Of a DNA stretch of 40,926 nucleotides, positions 7,873-17,010 are shown one piece after another. A program made the position numbers and the translations under genes. This DNA is from Oscillospiraceae bacterium (GTDB lineage Bacteria; Bacillota; Clostridia; Oscillospirales; Ruminococcaceae). The notes beneath the pieces are model-generated. The model searched no databases. It saw nothing but the letters and a program-made list of their open reading frames with translations, and had not been told where the DNA came from. Each line of letters begins with the position of its first letter. Within the stretch, counting starts at the first letter, position 1. The stretch spans positions 1-40,926 of the forward strand of contig JAAVIF010000096.1 of the NCBI GenBank assembly GCA_014799365.1. The letters run 5' to 3'.

Positions 7873-9141
7873 ATGAGCTTAAACAAAGAAAATATCCTAT
7901 CTCAATTAAAAAGAGTAAGCAAATACATAACCGTTTTTTTAAAATGGCTTCTCTTAAGTACGATAACTGCGGTGGTATGCGGCGGTGCGGGCTGTCTTTT
8001 CCACATGCTGATAGAGCTTGCAGCCGGACTTCGCGAGGAGCATAACTTTATAGTGTGGTTTTTGCCCGTTGGCGGTTTGATCATCGTCTTTTTATACCAT
8101 ATATTCAAGCTTGAAAAGATCGACGGTACAAATTATGTAATAGACTCTATCCGCAAGGACGGAATGGTGCCGTTCACAATGGCACCGGGAATATTGACGG
8201 GTACTGTCCTTACTCATATGTTAGGCGGCTCGGCGGGCAGAGAGGGAGCGGCTTTACAGCTTGGCGGAAGTCTCGGCTCTTCTTTGGGGAGAATTTTCAA
8301 ATTGGACAGCAAGGATATGCACGTTATCGTGCTTTGCGGAATGAGCTCGGTATTTACGGCACTTTTCGGAACACCCTTAACTGCCGTTATCTTTGTTATG
8401 GAGGTAATAAGCGTAGGCGTTTTTTACGGTAGTGCGATAATGCCGTGCGTTTTCAGTTCTGTTTTTACCTATTATATAACCGTTTTGCTTAATATCCACC
8501 CGGTCAGCTATATTTTGTCGTCCGTTCCCGCAATATCTCCCGTTACTCTGCTTCAAAGCATAGGCTTTGGAATAATCTTCGCGGTAACGAGTATTTTATT
8601 TTGCCTTGCTCTTTCAAAAGGCGGCGGATTGCTTCACAAGGTGTTAAAAAACGATTATATCAGAATTGCGGCGGGAGGCTTGGCAATAGCTTTGTTGACT
8701 CTGCTTTTCGGTACGGATTACAACGGAGCGGGAATGGGGGTAGTTCAAAATGCCATTTTAGAAGGTACGGCCAAACCCGAAGCCTTTATATTAAAGGTTC
8801 TTTTTACCGTTATAACCCTCGGCTGCGGATATAAAGGCGGAGAGATCGTGCCAACCTTTTTTGTGGGCGCAACACTCGGCTGTACCATGGCACCGCTTTT
8901 GGGAATGGAGCCGGGATTCGGCGCAGCATTGGGGCTTGTTGGAGTATTCTGCGGGGCTACCAACGCACCTATTGCTTCTATGATGCTCAGCATCGAGCTT
9001 TTCGGTGTGGAAGGCCTTCCCTATTTTATAATAGTCTGCGCAACAAGCTACATGCTGTCGGGATATTTCAGCCTTTATAAATCACAAATAATCGTATACG
9101 ATAAGCTTAAAGCAGTTTTTATCAACAGAAATACGAAATAA
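7873..9141 (+). CDS. ClC-family voltage-gated chloride channel/transporter
   Basis: Multi-pass protein; GGSAGREGAALQLGGSLGS, CGMSSVFTALFGTPLTAVIFVMEV, KGGEIVPTFFVGATLG motifs; likely start at 7873. Confidence 0.92.
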   Translation: MSLNKENILSQLKRVSKYITVFLKWLLLSTITAVVCGGAGCLFHMLIELAAGLREEHNFIVWFLPVGGLIIVFLYHIFKLEKIDGTNYVIDSIRKDGMVPFTMAPGILTGTVLTHMLGGSAGREGAALQLGGSLGSSLGRIFKLDSKDMHVIVLCGMSSVFTALFGTPLTAVIFVMEVISVGVFYGSAIMPCVFSSVFTYYITVLLNIHPVSYILSSVPAISPVTLLQSIGFGIIFAVTSILFCLALSKGGGLLHKVLKNDYIRIAAGGLAIALLTLLFGTDYNGAGMGVVQNAILEGTAKPEAFILKVLFTVITLGCGYKGGEIVPTFFVGATLGCTMAPLLGMEPGFGAALGLVGVFCGATNAPIASMMLSIELFGVEGLPYFIIVCATSYMLSGYFSLYKSQIIVYDKLKAVFINRNTK

Positions 9142-9213
9142 TCAATAGAATAATATTGGTCATTTAGACGAAAAAATTTGTAATTTTTGTCAAAGAAAAT
9201 ATTGTGATAACTA

Positions 9214-9242
9214 TTGCAAAATTTGATGAAATGTGGTATCAT
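9214..9242 (+). promoter_or_regulatory. Promoter of the SprA-like gene
   Basis: TTGCAA, 17-bp spacer, TATCAT. Confidence 0.6.
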
Positions 9243-9273
9243 AAATAATAAGAATAGGAAAGGAGGGAAACTT

Positions 9274-9774
9274 ATGCCAATCGAAGCATTGCAGGAGCAG
9301 GCTTATTCAGCTCAGTCAATACAGGAATCGAGCTTGCAAAAACAGGATAATATTAAGCCTCAGCGCAGCGAATCTGCGGTAGAACGCAAGAAAGGCGACG
9401 GATTTATCGGCGACTGCCCCGCATGTCAATGCGAAAAATGCCGCTCTCGACGTTATCAAGACGGATCCAATGACAGCAGGGTTTCTTTCCAAATGCCTAC
9501 CGTTATGGATCCTGTCAAAGCAAAAACAAAAGTCATGTCACATGAAATGGAGCATGTTCGCAGTGAACAGCACAAGGCTAAAAAGGAAGACAAGGTAGTA
9601 GTAAGCCAAACCGTGCGTATTATGACCGATCGCTGCGAAGAGTGCGGAACAAGCTATGTTAAGGGTGGTTTTACCCGTACTATAACAAGACCGAAGCTTG
9701 CCGATTTCCGTAAAATGCTGTCGGGTTTTCTTGACGGCAGTGACGACAAGAAAAAGCTTATCGGTATAGCATAA
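9274..9774 (+). CDS. SprA-related family protein (putative HExxH metalloprotease-like)
   Basis: Start ATG 9274 after aaaggaggg; CPACQCEKCRSRRYQDGSNDSRVSFQMPT...SHEMEHVRSEQ...CEECGTSYVKGGFTRTIT. Confidence 0.75.
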   Translation: MPIEALQEQAYSAQSIQESSLQKQDNIKPQRSESAVERKKGDGFIGDCPACQCEKCRSRRYQDGSNDSRVSFQMPTVMDPVKAKTKVMSHEMEHVRSEQHKAKKEDKVVVSQTVRIMTDRCEECGTSYVKGGFTRTITRPKLADFRKMLSGFLDGSDDKKKLIGIA

Positions 9775-9799
9775 AGCCTATAACCGCATATGTAAATCA

Positions 9800-9820
9800 G
9801 GACTGCATTTATTGCAGTCC
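9800..9820 (+). terminator. Intrinsic terminator after the SprA-like gene
   Basis: GGACTGCA-tttat-TGCAGTCC followed by TTTAATATTT. Confidence 0.75.
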
Positions 9821-9851
9821 TTTAATATTTAATCGGCATTTTTAAATGTTT

Positions 9852-9908
9852 ATACTAATTTCCGATCATAGTGTAGACAAATTTCGCTGTCGATCGGAAA
9901 TTAGTATT
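9852..9908. repeat. Palindromic hairpin repeat, subfamily B
   Basis: ACTAATTTCCGATC (9854-9867) / GATCGGAAATTAGT (9892-9905), perfect 14-bp stem; loop contains GTAGACAAA as at 40833-40840. Confidence 0.75.
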
Positions 9909-10003
9909 TAGGGTGTAATTCATAATCATATCTATGACATGGTTAATAATTCAATAGACAAAAAAAGGCAGCAGCGAAAATAACAAAAAAATTTCAAAAG
10001 CTA

Positions 10004-10032
10004 TTGCAAACGCACACTAATTGTGTTAAAAT
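10004..10032 (+). promoter_or_regulatory. Promoter of cdaA-cdaR
   Basis: TTGCAA, 17-bp spacer, TAAAAT. Confidence 0.65.
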
Positions 10033-10095
10033 TATAGTTAGACATCTATCCGTCAGTGACGGTAATATACATAATTATAAAGTGGGTGTATTGGT

Positions 10096-11007
10096 TTGTT
10101 TGCCTATTTAGTTGACATTTGGGATAATATCAGAAGCGTGATAAGCTACATCACGATCGTTGACATATTCGATATAATTTTCCTGTCCGCGATCTTGTTT
10201 TTCTGTATAAAGCTGATGCGTGAAACGCGGGCGGAACAGCTTATAAAGGGCATTGCTTTTTTGGCTATACTGCTGTTTATTTTAGATCAGCTTCAGTTTA
10301 AGGTTATGGGAATGATTGCCGAAACCTTCTTTAATATAGGTATTTTGGCAATTATCGTAATGTTCCAGCCGGAGCTTCGCCGTATACTTGAAAGAGTAGG
10401 GCGTACAAAAATGTCCAAGCGTATACCATTCTTGGAAGGCGGCAGCGCAGATAACACTAAAACAAACGCCGCTATAAACAGTATAGTGAAGGCTTGTGAA
10501 AACCTTTCAAGAACAATGACGGGCGCGCTTATCGTTATAGAGCAGCAAACAAAGCTTGGCGAACAGATCGAAACGGGTACTATTATTAACGCCACCCCCA
10601 GTGCGGAGCTATTCGGAAATATTTTCGTTCCGAATACCCCGCTGCATGACGGCGCAGTTATTATGAGAAACGGGATCATACTTGCTGCAGCCTGCTACCT
10701 TCCTAAACCCGCAAAAGAGGAGCTTGTTCCCAAGGAGCTTGGCACAAGGCACCGCGCCGCCATCGGTATCAGCGAAGTTTCCGACGCGATTGTAATTGTT
10801 GTTTCCGAGGAAACGGGAGTTATATCCGTTGCAGAGGACGGAAAGCTTACAAGAAATTTTTCGGGTGTAACCTTAAGAAAATATCTTACAGAACGTCTTA
10901 TTCATGAAAACACCGAAAATAACAAAAAAAGTAAAAACGGAAAAAAGAATCCCGAAACCTCCAAAAAGTTAAAAAAGGAAAAAAAGACTGCTCAAAGCGA
11001 AAAGTGA
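10096..11007 (+). CDS. cdaA: Diadenylate cyclase CdaA (c-di-AMP synthase)
   Basis: N-terminal TM helices; DAC motifs LHDGAVIMRNGII and LGTRHRAAIGISE. Confidence 0.95.
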   Translation: MFAYLVDIWDNIRSVISYITIVDIFDIIFLSAILFFCIKLMRETRAEQLIKGIAFLAILLFILDQLQFKVMGMIAETFFNIGILAIIVMFQPELRRILERVGRTKMSKRIPFLEGGSADNTKTNAAINSIVKACENLSRTMTGALIVIEQQTKLGEQIETGTIINATPSAELFGNIFVPNTPLHDGAVIMRNGIILAAACYLPKPAKEELVPKELGTRHRAAIGISEVSDAIVIVVSEETGVISVAEDGKLTRNFSGVTLRKYLTERLIHENTENNKKSKNGKKNPETSKKLKKEKKTAQSEK

Positions 11008-11043
11008 AAAAAGTCATTTTCTATCAAAGGAAAAAACTATAAA

Positions 11044-12333
11044 ATGAAAAGTATTCTGAATTTCTTTAAGAATAATTTAAAAACGCTGATTATGTCAGTG
11101 ATCTTTGCGATAATAATCTGGTTTGCGGTGTCCATACAGGTATTCCCCAACGTTCATGACCATATTGACGGAATAACGATTACCGCCGAGCCTACAAGCT
11201 ATATGCAAAGAGAAAATTTACAGATAACCGATTTTCAGCAGGATATTACGATCCAAATACTGGGCAAGCGTTATGTTATAGGGACGCTGACCGCGGAAGA
11301 CTTCACCGCTTCTCTCGATCTGTCGGAAATAACCTCGCCCGGAACACATACAGTAGATGTAAACGTAAATATGGTGCAGCCCAATACCGACTATCAGATA
11401 ATATCCAATAATCTAACGGCTTCCGTAGAGGTTGAGAGGATTATTTCAAAGGAAATAGCTTTGGATGTAAACACCAATTCTATCAATGTAGCGGACGGAC
11501 TGCAAATTCAAACCGACGATATTTCACTTTCGACCTCAAACGTGCTTATCAGCGGCGAGCAGTCATTAGTCAATTCGGTTGCACGAGCGGTTATAGAACC
11601 TCTTTATGACGGTGTTTTAACCGAAACCACAAAAATAAACGGAATCGTTGTGATTTACGATGCCGACGGCACAAAAATCGAAACGAACGAGTTGGAATAT
11701 CAATCGGATAACTACACTGTTACGATCCCTGTTTACAGGGTTAAAACGCTTCCTCTCAACGTATCGATGATATACCCTCAAAACTTTAACACATACAGCA
11801 TCAAATACAGCATCTTCCCACAGGAAATTACAATAGCCGCTCCCGCGGACGATATAAGCATTGAAAACCTCGAAAGGATAGACGTGGGAGAAATCGACTT
11901 AACGGATATTACCTACCGCGATCTTCAGAACAGTATACGTCTGCCGATCTCTCTTGCAGACGGTTACAAAAATCTTTCGGGTATCGGCACAGCACAGGTG
12001 ACCTTTAAAGATATTGACAGCTACGGCAGACTTGAGTTGCCTGTTTCCACCGAAAACTTTACAATACTTAACGGCGACCCCTCTTACGATTACTCTTTTG
12101 TTACAAGCCAGATTGACATTACTGCGGTAGGACCCTCCGATATTATCAAAACTCTATCCTCCGATGATATTTTGGGTACGGTAAACCTTTTGGGTACACC
12201 GGCCGAGCTGGGTGTAAAAAATGTTACTGTTATGATAAGAATAGCGGGACAAAACAATACCGCTTGGATAACAGGAGATTACAAAATCGACATAATGATT
12301 AAGGAAAAGGTTTCGGAAGAAGAAAACGACTAA
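11044..12333 (+). CDS. cdaR: CdaR / YbbR-domain protein
   Basis: Downstream of cdaA; N-terminal TM segment FAIIIWFAVSIQ then YbbR-like repeats. Confidence 0.88.
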   Translation: MKSILNFFKNNLKTLIMSVIFAIIIWFAVSIQVFPNVHDHIDGITITAEPTSYMQRENLQITDFQQDITIQILGKRYVIGTLTAEDFTASLDLSEITSPGTHTVDVNVNMVQPNTDYQIISNNLTASVEVERIISKEIALDVNTNSINVADGLQIQTDDISLSTSNVLISGEQSLVNSVARAVIEPLYDGVLTETTKINGIVVIYDADGTKIETNELEYQSDNYTVTIPVYRVKTLPLNVSMIYPQNFNTYSIKYSIFPQEITIAAPADDISIENLERIDVGEIDLTDITYRDLQNSIRLPISLADGYKNLSGIGTAQVTFKDIDSYGRLELPVSTENFTILNGDPSYDYSFVTSQIDITAVGPSDIIKTLSSDDILGTVNLLGTPAELGVKNVTVMIRIAGQNNTAWITGDYKIDIMIKEKVSEEEND

Positions 12334-12392
12334 CCCAAAAGGGTGATATGTACCTTATTTAAGCTGATAACGGTGTAAGAAAAATAATTAAC

Positions 12393-12434
12393 AAAAAGAT
12401 CGGGATGCCTGCTAATGGCTTTCCGATCTTTTTT
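12393..12434 (+). terminator. Intrinsic terminator after cdaR
   Basis: AAAAAGATCGG ... CCGATCTTTTTT. Confidence 0.8.
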
Positions 12435-12443
12435 CAAGTTATT

Positions 12444-13607
12444 TTATGGATTCTGTGTTTTTTCAACCCAAACAGCCCAACGCGGATCCGCTTTAATTTC
12501 CTTTTCAACCTGTGTACAGTCGGGATCGCGCCAAAACGGCCAGTCTGTCGGAAGCGAAGCGGCGATCTTAACGGGATAACCAGATTTGCATTTCACAAAC
12601 GATACAAGTGAAGCGGTAAAATAATGTTCGTTACCGTCCAATAGGGCTTCAAGTGCTCTTGCATGCTCCAAAGCCTTGTCAAGAGATTCAAACGCCTCGT
12701 CATGATAGCCTCTTTCCCATTGCACTCGGGATAAATACAGATACAGCTGTATCAGTTGACCATTGTATTCTCCAAAGCCGCCGTCATCACACACAAGATA
12801 AAACAGTGATATTGCACCCTTGATTTTTTCAATGGGCATATCGGTTTCATAATTGTGTTTATTTACGATAAGACCGTAAATAAGCTGTTCGGAAAATGCC
12901 GAGGCCATTTTAAGCAAAGCATCTCCGATACACCTTGCTTCTTCCCTTCCGTCCGTTGCCGACGCAAGCAATATTTCTTTGGAATCTTTAAGCTGCGGCA
13001 TGCGATTTGCATATGATACCGCCTTTTCGTTTTCACCGAAATTTCTGTAAAGCAATACCAATATATGAATCGCTCTTGTGAAAATTTTATTGTCACGGGT
13101 CATATTGACCAGGCTTTCACACACCTTTACCGACTCAAGCCAAAATTGATTTTTCTTATGCTTATCGTAGCTGTGCTGCATGTAACCTTCATCATCGTAA
13201 TACAGCCATTCATGATGCCTCCTCCACCCTGCTTCGCATAAAGTATCCGCAAGAGTTATCAGCAATTTTTCATTTTGCGGAAATTCGGCAAGCCCCTCGC
13301 GAAGAATAGCTACGCATTCATCTACCCACTCGTCGTCTCCTCGGCTTCTGATTTGGTATGAATCTATACGTGCTATAATTTTATCTACCTTTTTGTCGCG
13401 CTCACAATCGTAACCAAACAGTTGGTCGATAGTAATACCAAAATAATTGGCAATGGACGGTATCAACTCCATATCGGGATATGCAGCATTTTGCTCCCAG
13501 CGAGAAACTGCCTGAGAGGTGATGCCGAGAGCATCTGCCAATGCCTCCTGCGTTCTGCCGTCACGTTTGCGAAGATTTTTAATTTTTTCTCCAAGCTGAA
13601 GCGTCAT
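12444..13607 (-). CDS. XRE-family HTH transcriptional regulator with long C-terminal helical (TPR-like) region
   Basis: LGEKIKNLRKRDGRTQEALADALGITSQAVSRWEQNAAYPDMELIPSIANYFGITIDQLFGYD; ATG at 13607 after aaaggaattact. Confidence 0.9.
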   Translation of the reverse strand: MTLQLGEKIKNLRKRDGRTQEALADALGITSQAVSRWEQNAAYPDMELIPSIANYFGITIDQLFGYDCERDKKVDKIIARIDSYQIRSRGDDEWVDECVAILREGLAEFPQNEKLLITLADTLCEAGWRRHHEWLYYDDEGYMQHSYDKHKKNQFWLESVKVCESLVNMTRDNKIFTRAIHILVLLYRNFGENEKAVSYANRMPQLKDSKEILLASATDGREEARCIGDALLKMASAFSEQLIYGLIVNKHNYETDMPIEKIKGAISLFYLVCDDGGFGEYNGQLIQLYLYLSRVQWERGYHDEAFESLDKALEHARALEALLDGNEHYFTASLVSFVKCKSGYPVKIAASLPTDWPFWRDPDCTQVEKEIKADPRWAVWVEKTQNP

Positions 13608-13743
13608 AGTAATTCCTTTCCTTGAGAATCTCAACTTTTTTTCACCGGTGTAAATAAATTATAGCATACCGCCCGAAAGATGTAAATTATCAATCGGTTG
13701 TATAATATTCAATCGGTAATTGATACTGATTATCAATCAAACA

Positions 13744-13794
13744 AGCCCTTTTTAAACCGACGTAATACCCACAGGTTTAAAAGGTATTAGTATA
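13744..13794 (+). repeat. Palindromic hairpin repeat, subfamily A
   Basis: agCCCTTTTTAAACC-GACGTAATACCCACA-GGTTTAAAAGGtATTAGTATA. Confidence 0.8.
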
Positions 13795-13932
13795 GACTGC
13801 GCGCACTTTCAAAGGAGGAGCAGCAGATAATATATGATTTGGTGAATATTTCCGCAAAGAATAAAAAACATAAGCTTATCAATCACTCTATACGAACACC
13901 GCTTTATTTTGCAATAAAAATATAATTATTGC

Positions 13933-13961
13933 AAAAAAACAGCGGCAAAAACTGCCGCTGT
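13933..13961 (-). terminator. Intrinsic terminator after tsf
   Basis: Minus strand ACAGCGGCA-gtttt-TGCCGCTGT followed by a T tract. Confidence 0.85.
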
Positions 13962-14000
13962 AAATGTTATATAATTTTCATGGAAAGATATAATCAAAGC

Positions 14001-14921
14001 TTAGTTCATCATTGAAGCAACTTCATCAGCAAAGTTTTCTTCCTTCTTCTGAAGTCCTTCGCCCTTTTCGTAACGAACAAACTGAACGACCTTGATATTC
14101 TTGCCAAGGCTTGCAACATACTTTGCAACAGTCATTTCGTCATTCTTGATATAGGGTTCGTCCATAAGGCAGATCTCTTCGGTAAACTTCTTCATTCTGC
14201 CCTCAACGATCTTTTCAAGAACGTTCTGAGGCTTGGGCTTGGCAGCTTCCTCATTTTCTTTCTGAGCAAGTGCCATCTGAACTTCCTTTTCCTCCGCGAT
14301 TACATTTGCGGGAACATCGGACTGAGCAACGAACTGAGGAGCGGATGCAGCGATCTGGAGACAAATATCCTTTGCACACTGCTTTACAACATCATCGTTA
14401 ACATCGTCCGCTTCAAGCTTAAGGAGTGTACCGATAATGCTTCCGCCGCCGTCATGGATATAGCTGAACAAATTACCCTCAAGTCTCGCAAAACGTCTGA
14501 TCTTGATATTTTCGCTGATAGTTGCAATTCTCTCGGTCAAAACATCCTGAACGGTTTCATCAGTGCCGCTCATTTTAACCTGCAAAAGTGCTTCAACATC
14601 TGCAACATCATTATCGATAACAGTCTGTGCAACCATGTCAACAAACTCAACGAATCTGTCGGACTTAGCCGCAAAGTCGGTTTCGCTGTTTACCTCAACA
14701 ATTGCACCGATTTTCTTAGCTTCATCGATCTTTGTATAAACAAGACCCTCTGCCGCAATACGTGTCGCTTTCTTGGCAGCCTTAGCAAGACCCTGCTCGC
14801 GAAGATACTTAACAGCGGCGTCAAAATCGCCGTTTGTCTGTTCAAGTGCGCGCTTGCAATCCATCATGCCGCAGTTGGTCATTTCTTTAAGCTGTTTTAC
14901 GTCCTGTGCCGAAATAGCCAT
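14001..14921 (-). CDS. tsf: Elongation factor Ts
   Basis: MAISAQDVKQLKEMTNCGMMDCKRALEQTNGDFDAAVKYLREQGLAKAAKKATRIAAEGLV. Confidence 0.97.
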   Translation of the reverse strand: MAISAQDVKQLKEMTNCGMMDCKRALEQTNGDFDAAVKYLREQGLAKAAKKATRIAAEGLVYTKIDEAKKIGAIVEVNSETDFAAKSDRFVEFVDMVAQTVIDNDVADVEALLQVKMSGTDETVQDVLTERIATISENIKIRRFARLEGNLFSYIHDGGGSIIGTLLKLEADDVNDDVVKQCAKDICLQIAASAPQFVAQSDVPANVIAEEKEVQMALAQKENEEAAKPKPQNVLEKIVEGRMKKFTEEICLMDEPYIKNDEMTVAKYVASLGKNIKVVQFVRYEKGEGLQKKEENFADEVASMMN

Positions 14922-14968
14922 TTTATTTCTCCTTTAATTCATATAAGTTATTATTCATTATTTATAAA

Positions 14969-15727
14969 TTATTCAGCTGTTTCTTCGGAAGCTTCCTCTG
15001 CTGCTTCGGCAGCGGGTTCAGCCTCTTCGCCCGTAACGGGTGTTTCACCCTGACGGCCTTCAATGATAGCGTCAGCCATTGCGCCCGCAATCAGCTTAAC
15101 CGCACGGATAGCGTCGTCGTTTCCGGGGATAACATAGTCGATCTCATCGGGATCGCAGTTGGTATCTACAATTGCAACAATGGGAATACCGAGCTTCTTA
15201 GCCTCTGCAACCGCAATTCTTTCCTTGCGGGGGTCAACGATAAAGAGTGCCGCGGGAAGCTTCTGCATATTCTTGATACCGCCGAGGAACTTCTCGAGCT
15301 TTTCGATCTCGAGGTTCATCTTGCTTACTTCCTTTTTGGGGAGCAAGTCAAAGGTGCCGTCCTTAGCCATTTCCTGAAGCTGTTCAAGTCTCTTGATTCT
15401 TCTCTGAATGGTAGCGAAGTTAGTCATCATGCCGCCGAGCCATCTTGCGTTAACAAAATGAGCTCCCGCTCTCTCAGCTTCCTCCTTGATGCTGTCGGAA
15501 GCCTGCTTCTTGGTTCCTACAAAGAGAACCTCTCCGCCCTCCTCCGTTACCTGACGGATAAACAAATACGCATCGTCAAGCTTCTTAACGGTCTTCTGAA
15601 GGTCGATAATGTAAATACCGTTTCTTTCTGTGAAAATATAGGGTGCCATTTTGGGGTTCCAGCGTCTTGTCTGATGTCCGAAGTGAACACCTGCTTCAAG
15701 AAGCTGCTTCATTGATACTACTGCCAT
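14969..15727 (-). CDS. rpsB: 30S ribosomal protein S2
   Basis: [32 protein letters not shown]...; start ATG 15727 after aggagg. Confidence 0.97.
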   Translation of the reverse strand: MAVVSMKQLLEAGVHFGHQTRRWNPKMAPYIFTERNGIYIIDLQKTVKKLDDAYLFIRQVTEEGGEVLFVGTKKQASDSIKEEAERAGAHFVNARWLGGMMTNFATIQRRIKRLEQLQEMAKDGTFDLLPKKEVSKMNLEIEKLEKFLGGIKNMQKLPAALFIVDPRKERIAVAEAKKLGIPIVAIVDTNCDPDEIDYVIPGNDDAIRAVKLIAGAMADAIIEGRQGETPVTGEEAEPAAEAAEEASEETAE

Positions 15728-15759
15728 GGTAGCGTCCTCCTGTTTTTTGGTTTTTTCCT

Positions 15760-15823
15760 CCACAACGTTTTACTTTCCAAAGCCGATAAACGGCACCGAC
15801 AGAAAAGTCAGCGTTATGTGTGG
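15760..15823 (-). promoter_or_regulatory. Structured 5' leader of rpsB (candidate autoregulatory element)
   Basis: Minus strand CCACAcatAACG...CGTTGTGG closing stem, enclosing GACttttctGTC and GCCGtttatCGGC hairpins. Confidence 0.5.
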
Positions 15824-15931
15824 ATTTGCGTTGTTTTCCGAGCATAATCCAATCAAGCTGTATCAATGCTCAAAAAACCGCTTTATAATTATACCACAAA
15901 GTCCTTTTTTTTACAATAAAATGTTATTGGT

Positions 15932-16219
15932 CTATTTTAACAAATTTTTTAAAAATCCTTTGTTGTTTTTTGTATGATGCGGAAAATCACAGGTAACAAG
16001 AATTGTATCCTGTCCTATAACTTCAATATCGCACCAAGGAATAATAAAATCCTCCTCGCGCCCCAAAAGACCGAAAAGCTTTGCCTTTCCGAAAACTATC
16101 AGCTTGCATATCTTAGCGGTACAGGTATCGAATTCAATATCGTCGGGATAACCTAACTTGCAGCCTGTCTTAACGTTGATTATTTCCTTGCAGCGCATAT
16201 CGTCAAAGCGGCATATCAT
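15932..16219 (-). CDS. YlmC/YmxH-family PRC-barrel sporulation protein
   Basis: MICRFDDMRCKEIINVKTGCKLGYPDDIEFDTCTAKICKLIVFGK...IPWCDIEVIGQDTILV; gaggtg RBS. Confidence 0.85.
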   Translation of the reverse strand: MICRFDDMRCKEIINVKTGCKLGYPDDIEFDTCTAKICKLIVFGKAKLFGLLGREEDFIIPWCDIEVIGQDTILVTCDFPHHTKNNKGFLKNLLK

Positions 16220-16267
16220 AAAAATCACCTCGTTCTATGGTATGGCAACTTATCCGATAATAGAACA

Positions 16268-16312
16268 AAGACAGGCCTATTTGCTGTTATTTCGACAATA
16301 AAGCCCGTCTTT
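16268..16312 (-). terminator. Intrinsic terminator downstream of ruvX
   Basis: AAAGACaGGC...GCCcGTCTTT stem. Confidence 0.6.
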
Positions 16313-16348
16313 ACATTGTTAAATTATTAAAATACACACGCAAAAATG

Positions 16349-16783
16349 TCAGGGCTGTTCTTTATCCTTATTGTTAGCCCTCCAGGCCATATAATTCTCC
16401 AAAATGACCGCCGCCGCCACCGCGTCGATAACAGCCTTGCGCTTCTTCCCTCTCTTATTTACTTCATTCATCATTTGATGAGCCGTAACGGTAGTGGACC
16501 TTTCGTCCCACATGACCACGGGCACATCAACATAATTTTGGAGCAAATCGGCGAAGCTTTTGCAAATTTCGCTGCGAGGACCCGCACTGCCGTTCATATT
16601 AAGAGGATTTCCCACTACAATAAGCCCGGCTTCATATTCCACGGAAGCCGCCGCAACCTTTTCCACGCATACATTAAAGTTTTTTTCGTCAATAACTCCG
16701 ATAGGGGAAGCCAGCGTTTCCGTTCTGTCACAGCAGGCAAGTCCCGTGTGACTGTCGCCGTAGTCCACCGCCATTATTTTCAT
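16349..16783 (-). CDS. ruvX: Holliday junction resolvase-like RuvX/YqgF
   Basis: MKIMAVDYGDSHTGLACCDRTETLASP, VVGNPLNMNGSAGPRS, VMWDERSTTVTAHQMM. Confidence 0.93.
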   Translation of the reverse strand: MKIMAVDYGDSHTGLACCDRTETLASPIGVIDEKNFNVCVEKVAAASVEYEAGLIVVGNPLNMNGSAGPRSEICKSFADLLQNYVDVPVVMWDERSTTVTAHQMMNEVNKRGKKRKAVIDAVAAAVILENYMAWRANNKDKEQP

Positions 16784-16807
16784 TAAATTTATTCCTTTCT
16801 TTTTATA

Positions 16808-16968
16808 GACCTGTTCGGTAACCTCCGAAGCACCGTCTTGCTTGTCTTTTTTACGAAAGGCTTTGTGTGCCTCACTTGCGGTACATACAGTACAGCGGCG
16901 TTCGGCACACTTTGCCTTTCGCCAAAAATCCTGCGCAATCCGGCACTTCTACGGTTATCGAACAGGTC
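16808..16968. mobile_element. MITE-like palindromic element with 5-bp target duplication
   Basis: GACCTGTTCGGTAACC ... GGTTATCGAACAGGTC terminal inverted repeats, interior largely self-complementary, flanked by TTATA (16803-16807 and 16969-16973). Confidence 0.8.
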
Positions 16969-17010
16969 TTATAAATCATAGAAAAACACAATAACTTTAT
17001 ATTTCTTCGC

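Noticed and set aside
7760-7873. Fluoride riboswitch upstream of the ClC gene
   Set aside because: The transcribed leader is only ~30 nt and lacks the crcB motif consensus
10096-12333. Presence of cdaA/cdaR and gdpP in one window as a new c-di-AMP system
   Set aside because: Both are standard Firmicute loci ~20 kb apart; glmM is simply not next to cdaR here, which is not evidence of novelty
13811-13842. Strong Shine-Dalgarno AAAGGAGG followed by an ATG
   Set aside because: The only nearby ATG is ~15 nt or more away and gives MIW then a stop; probably a remnant or chance
14454-15053. 199-aa plus ORF spanning tsf/rpsB
   Set aside because: Antisense to two confident genes; translation has no family resemblance
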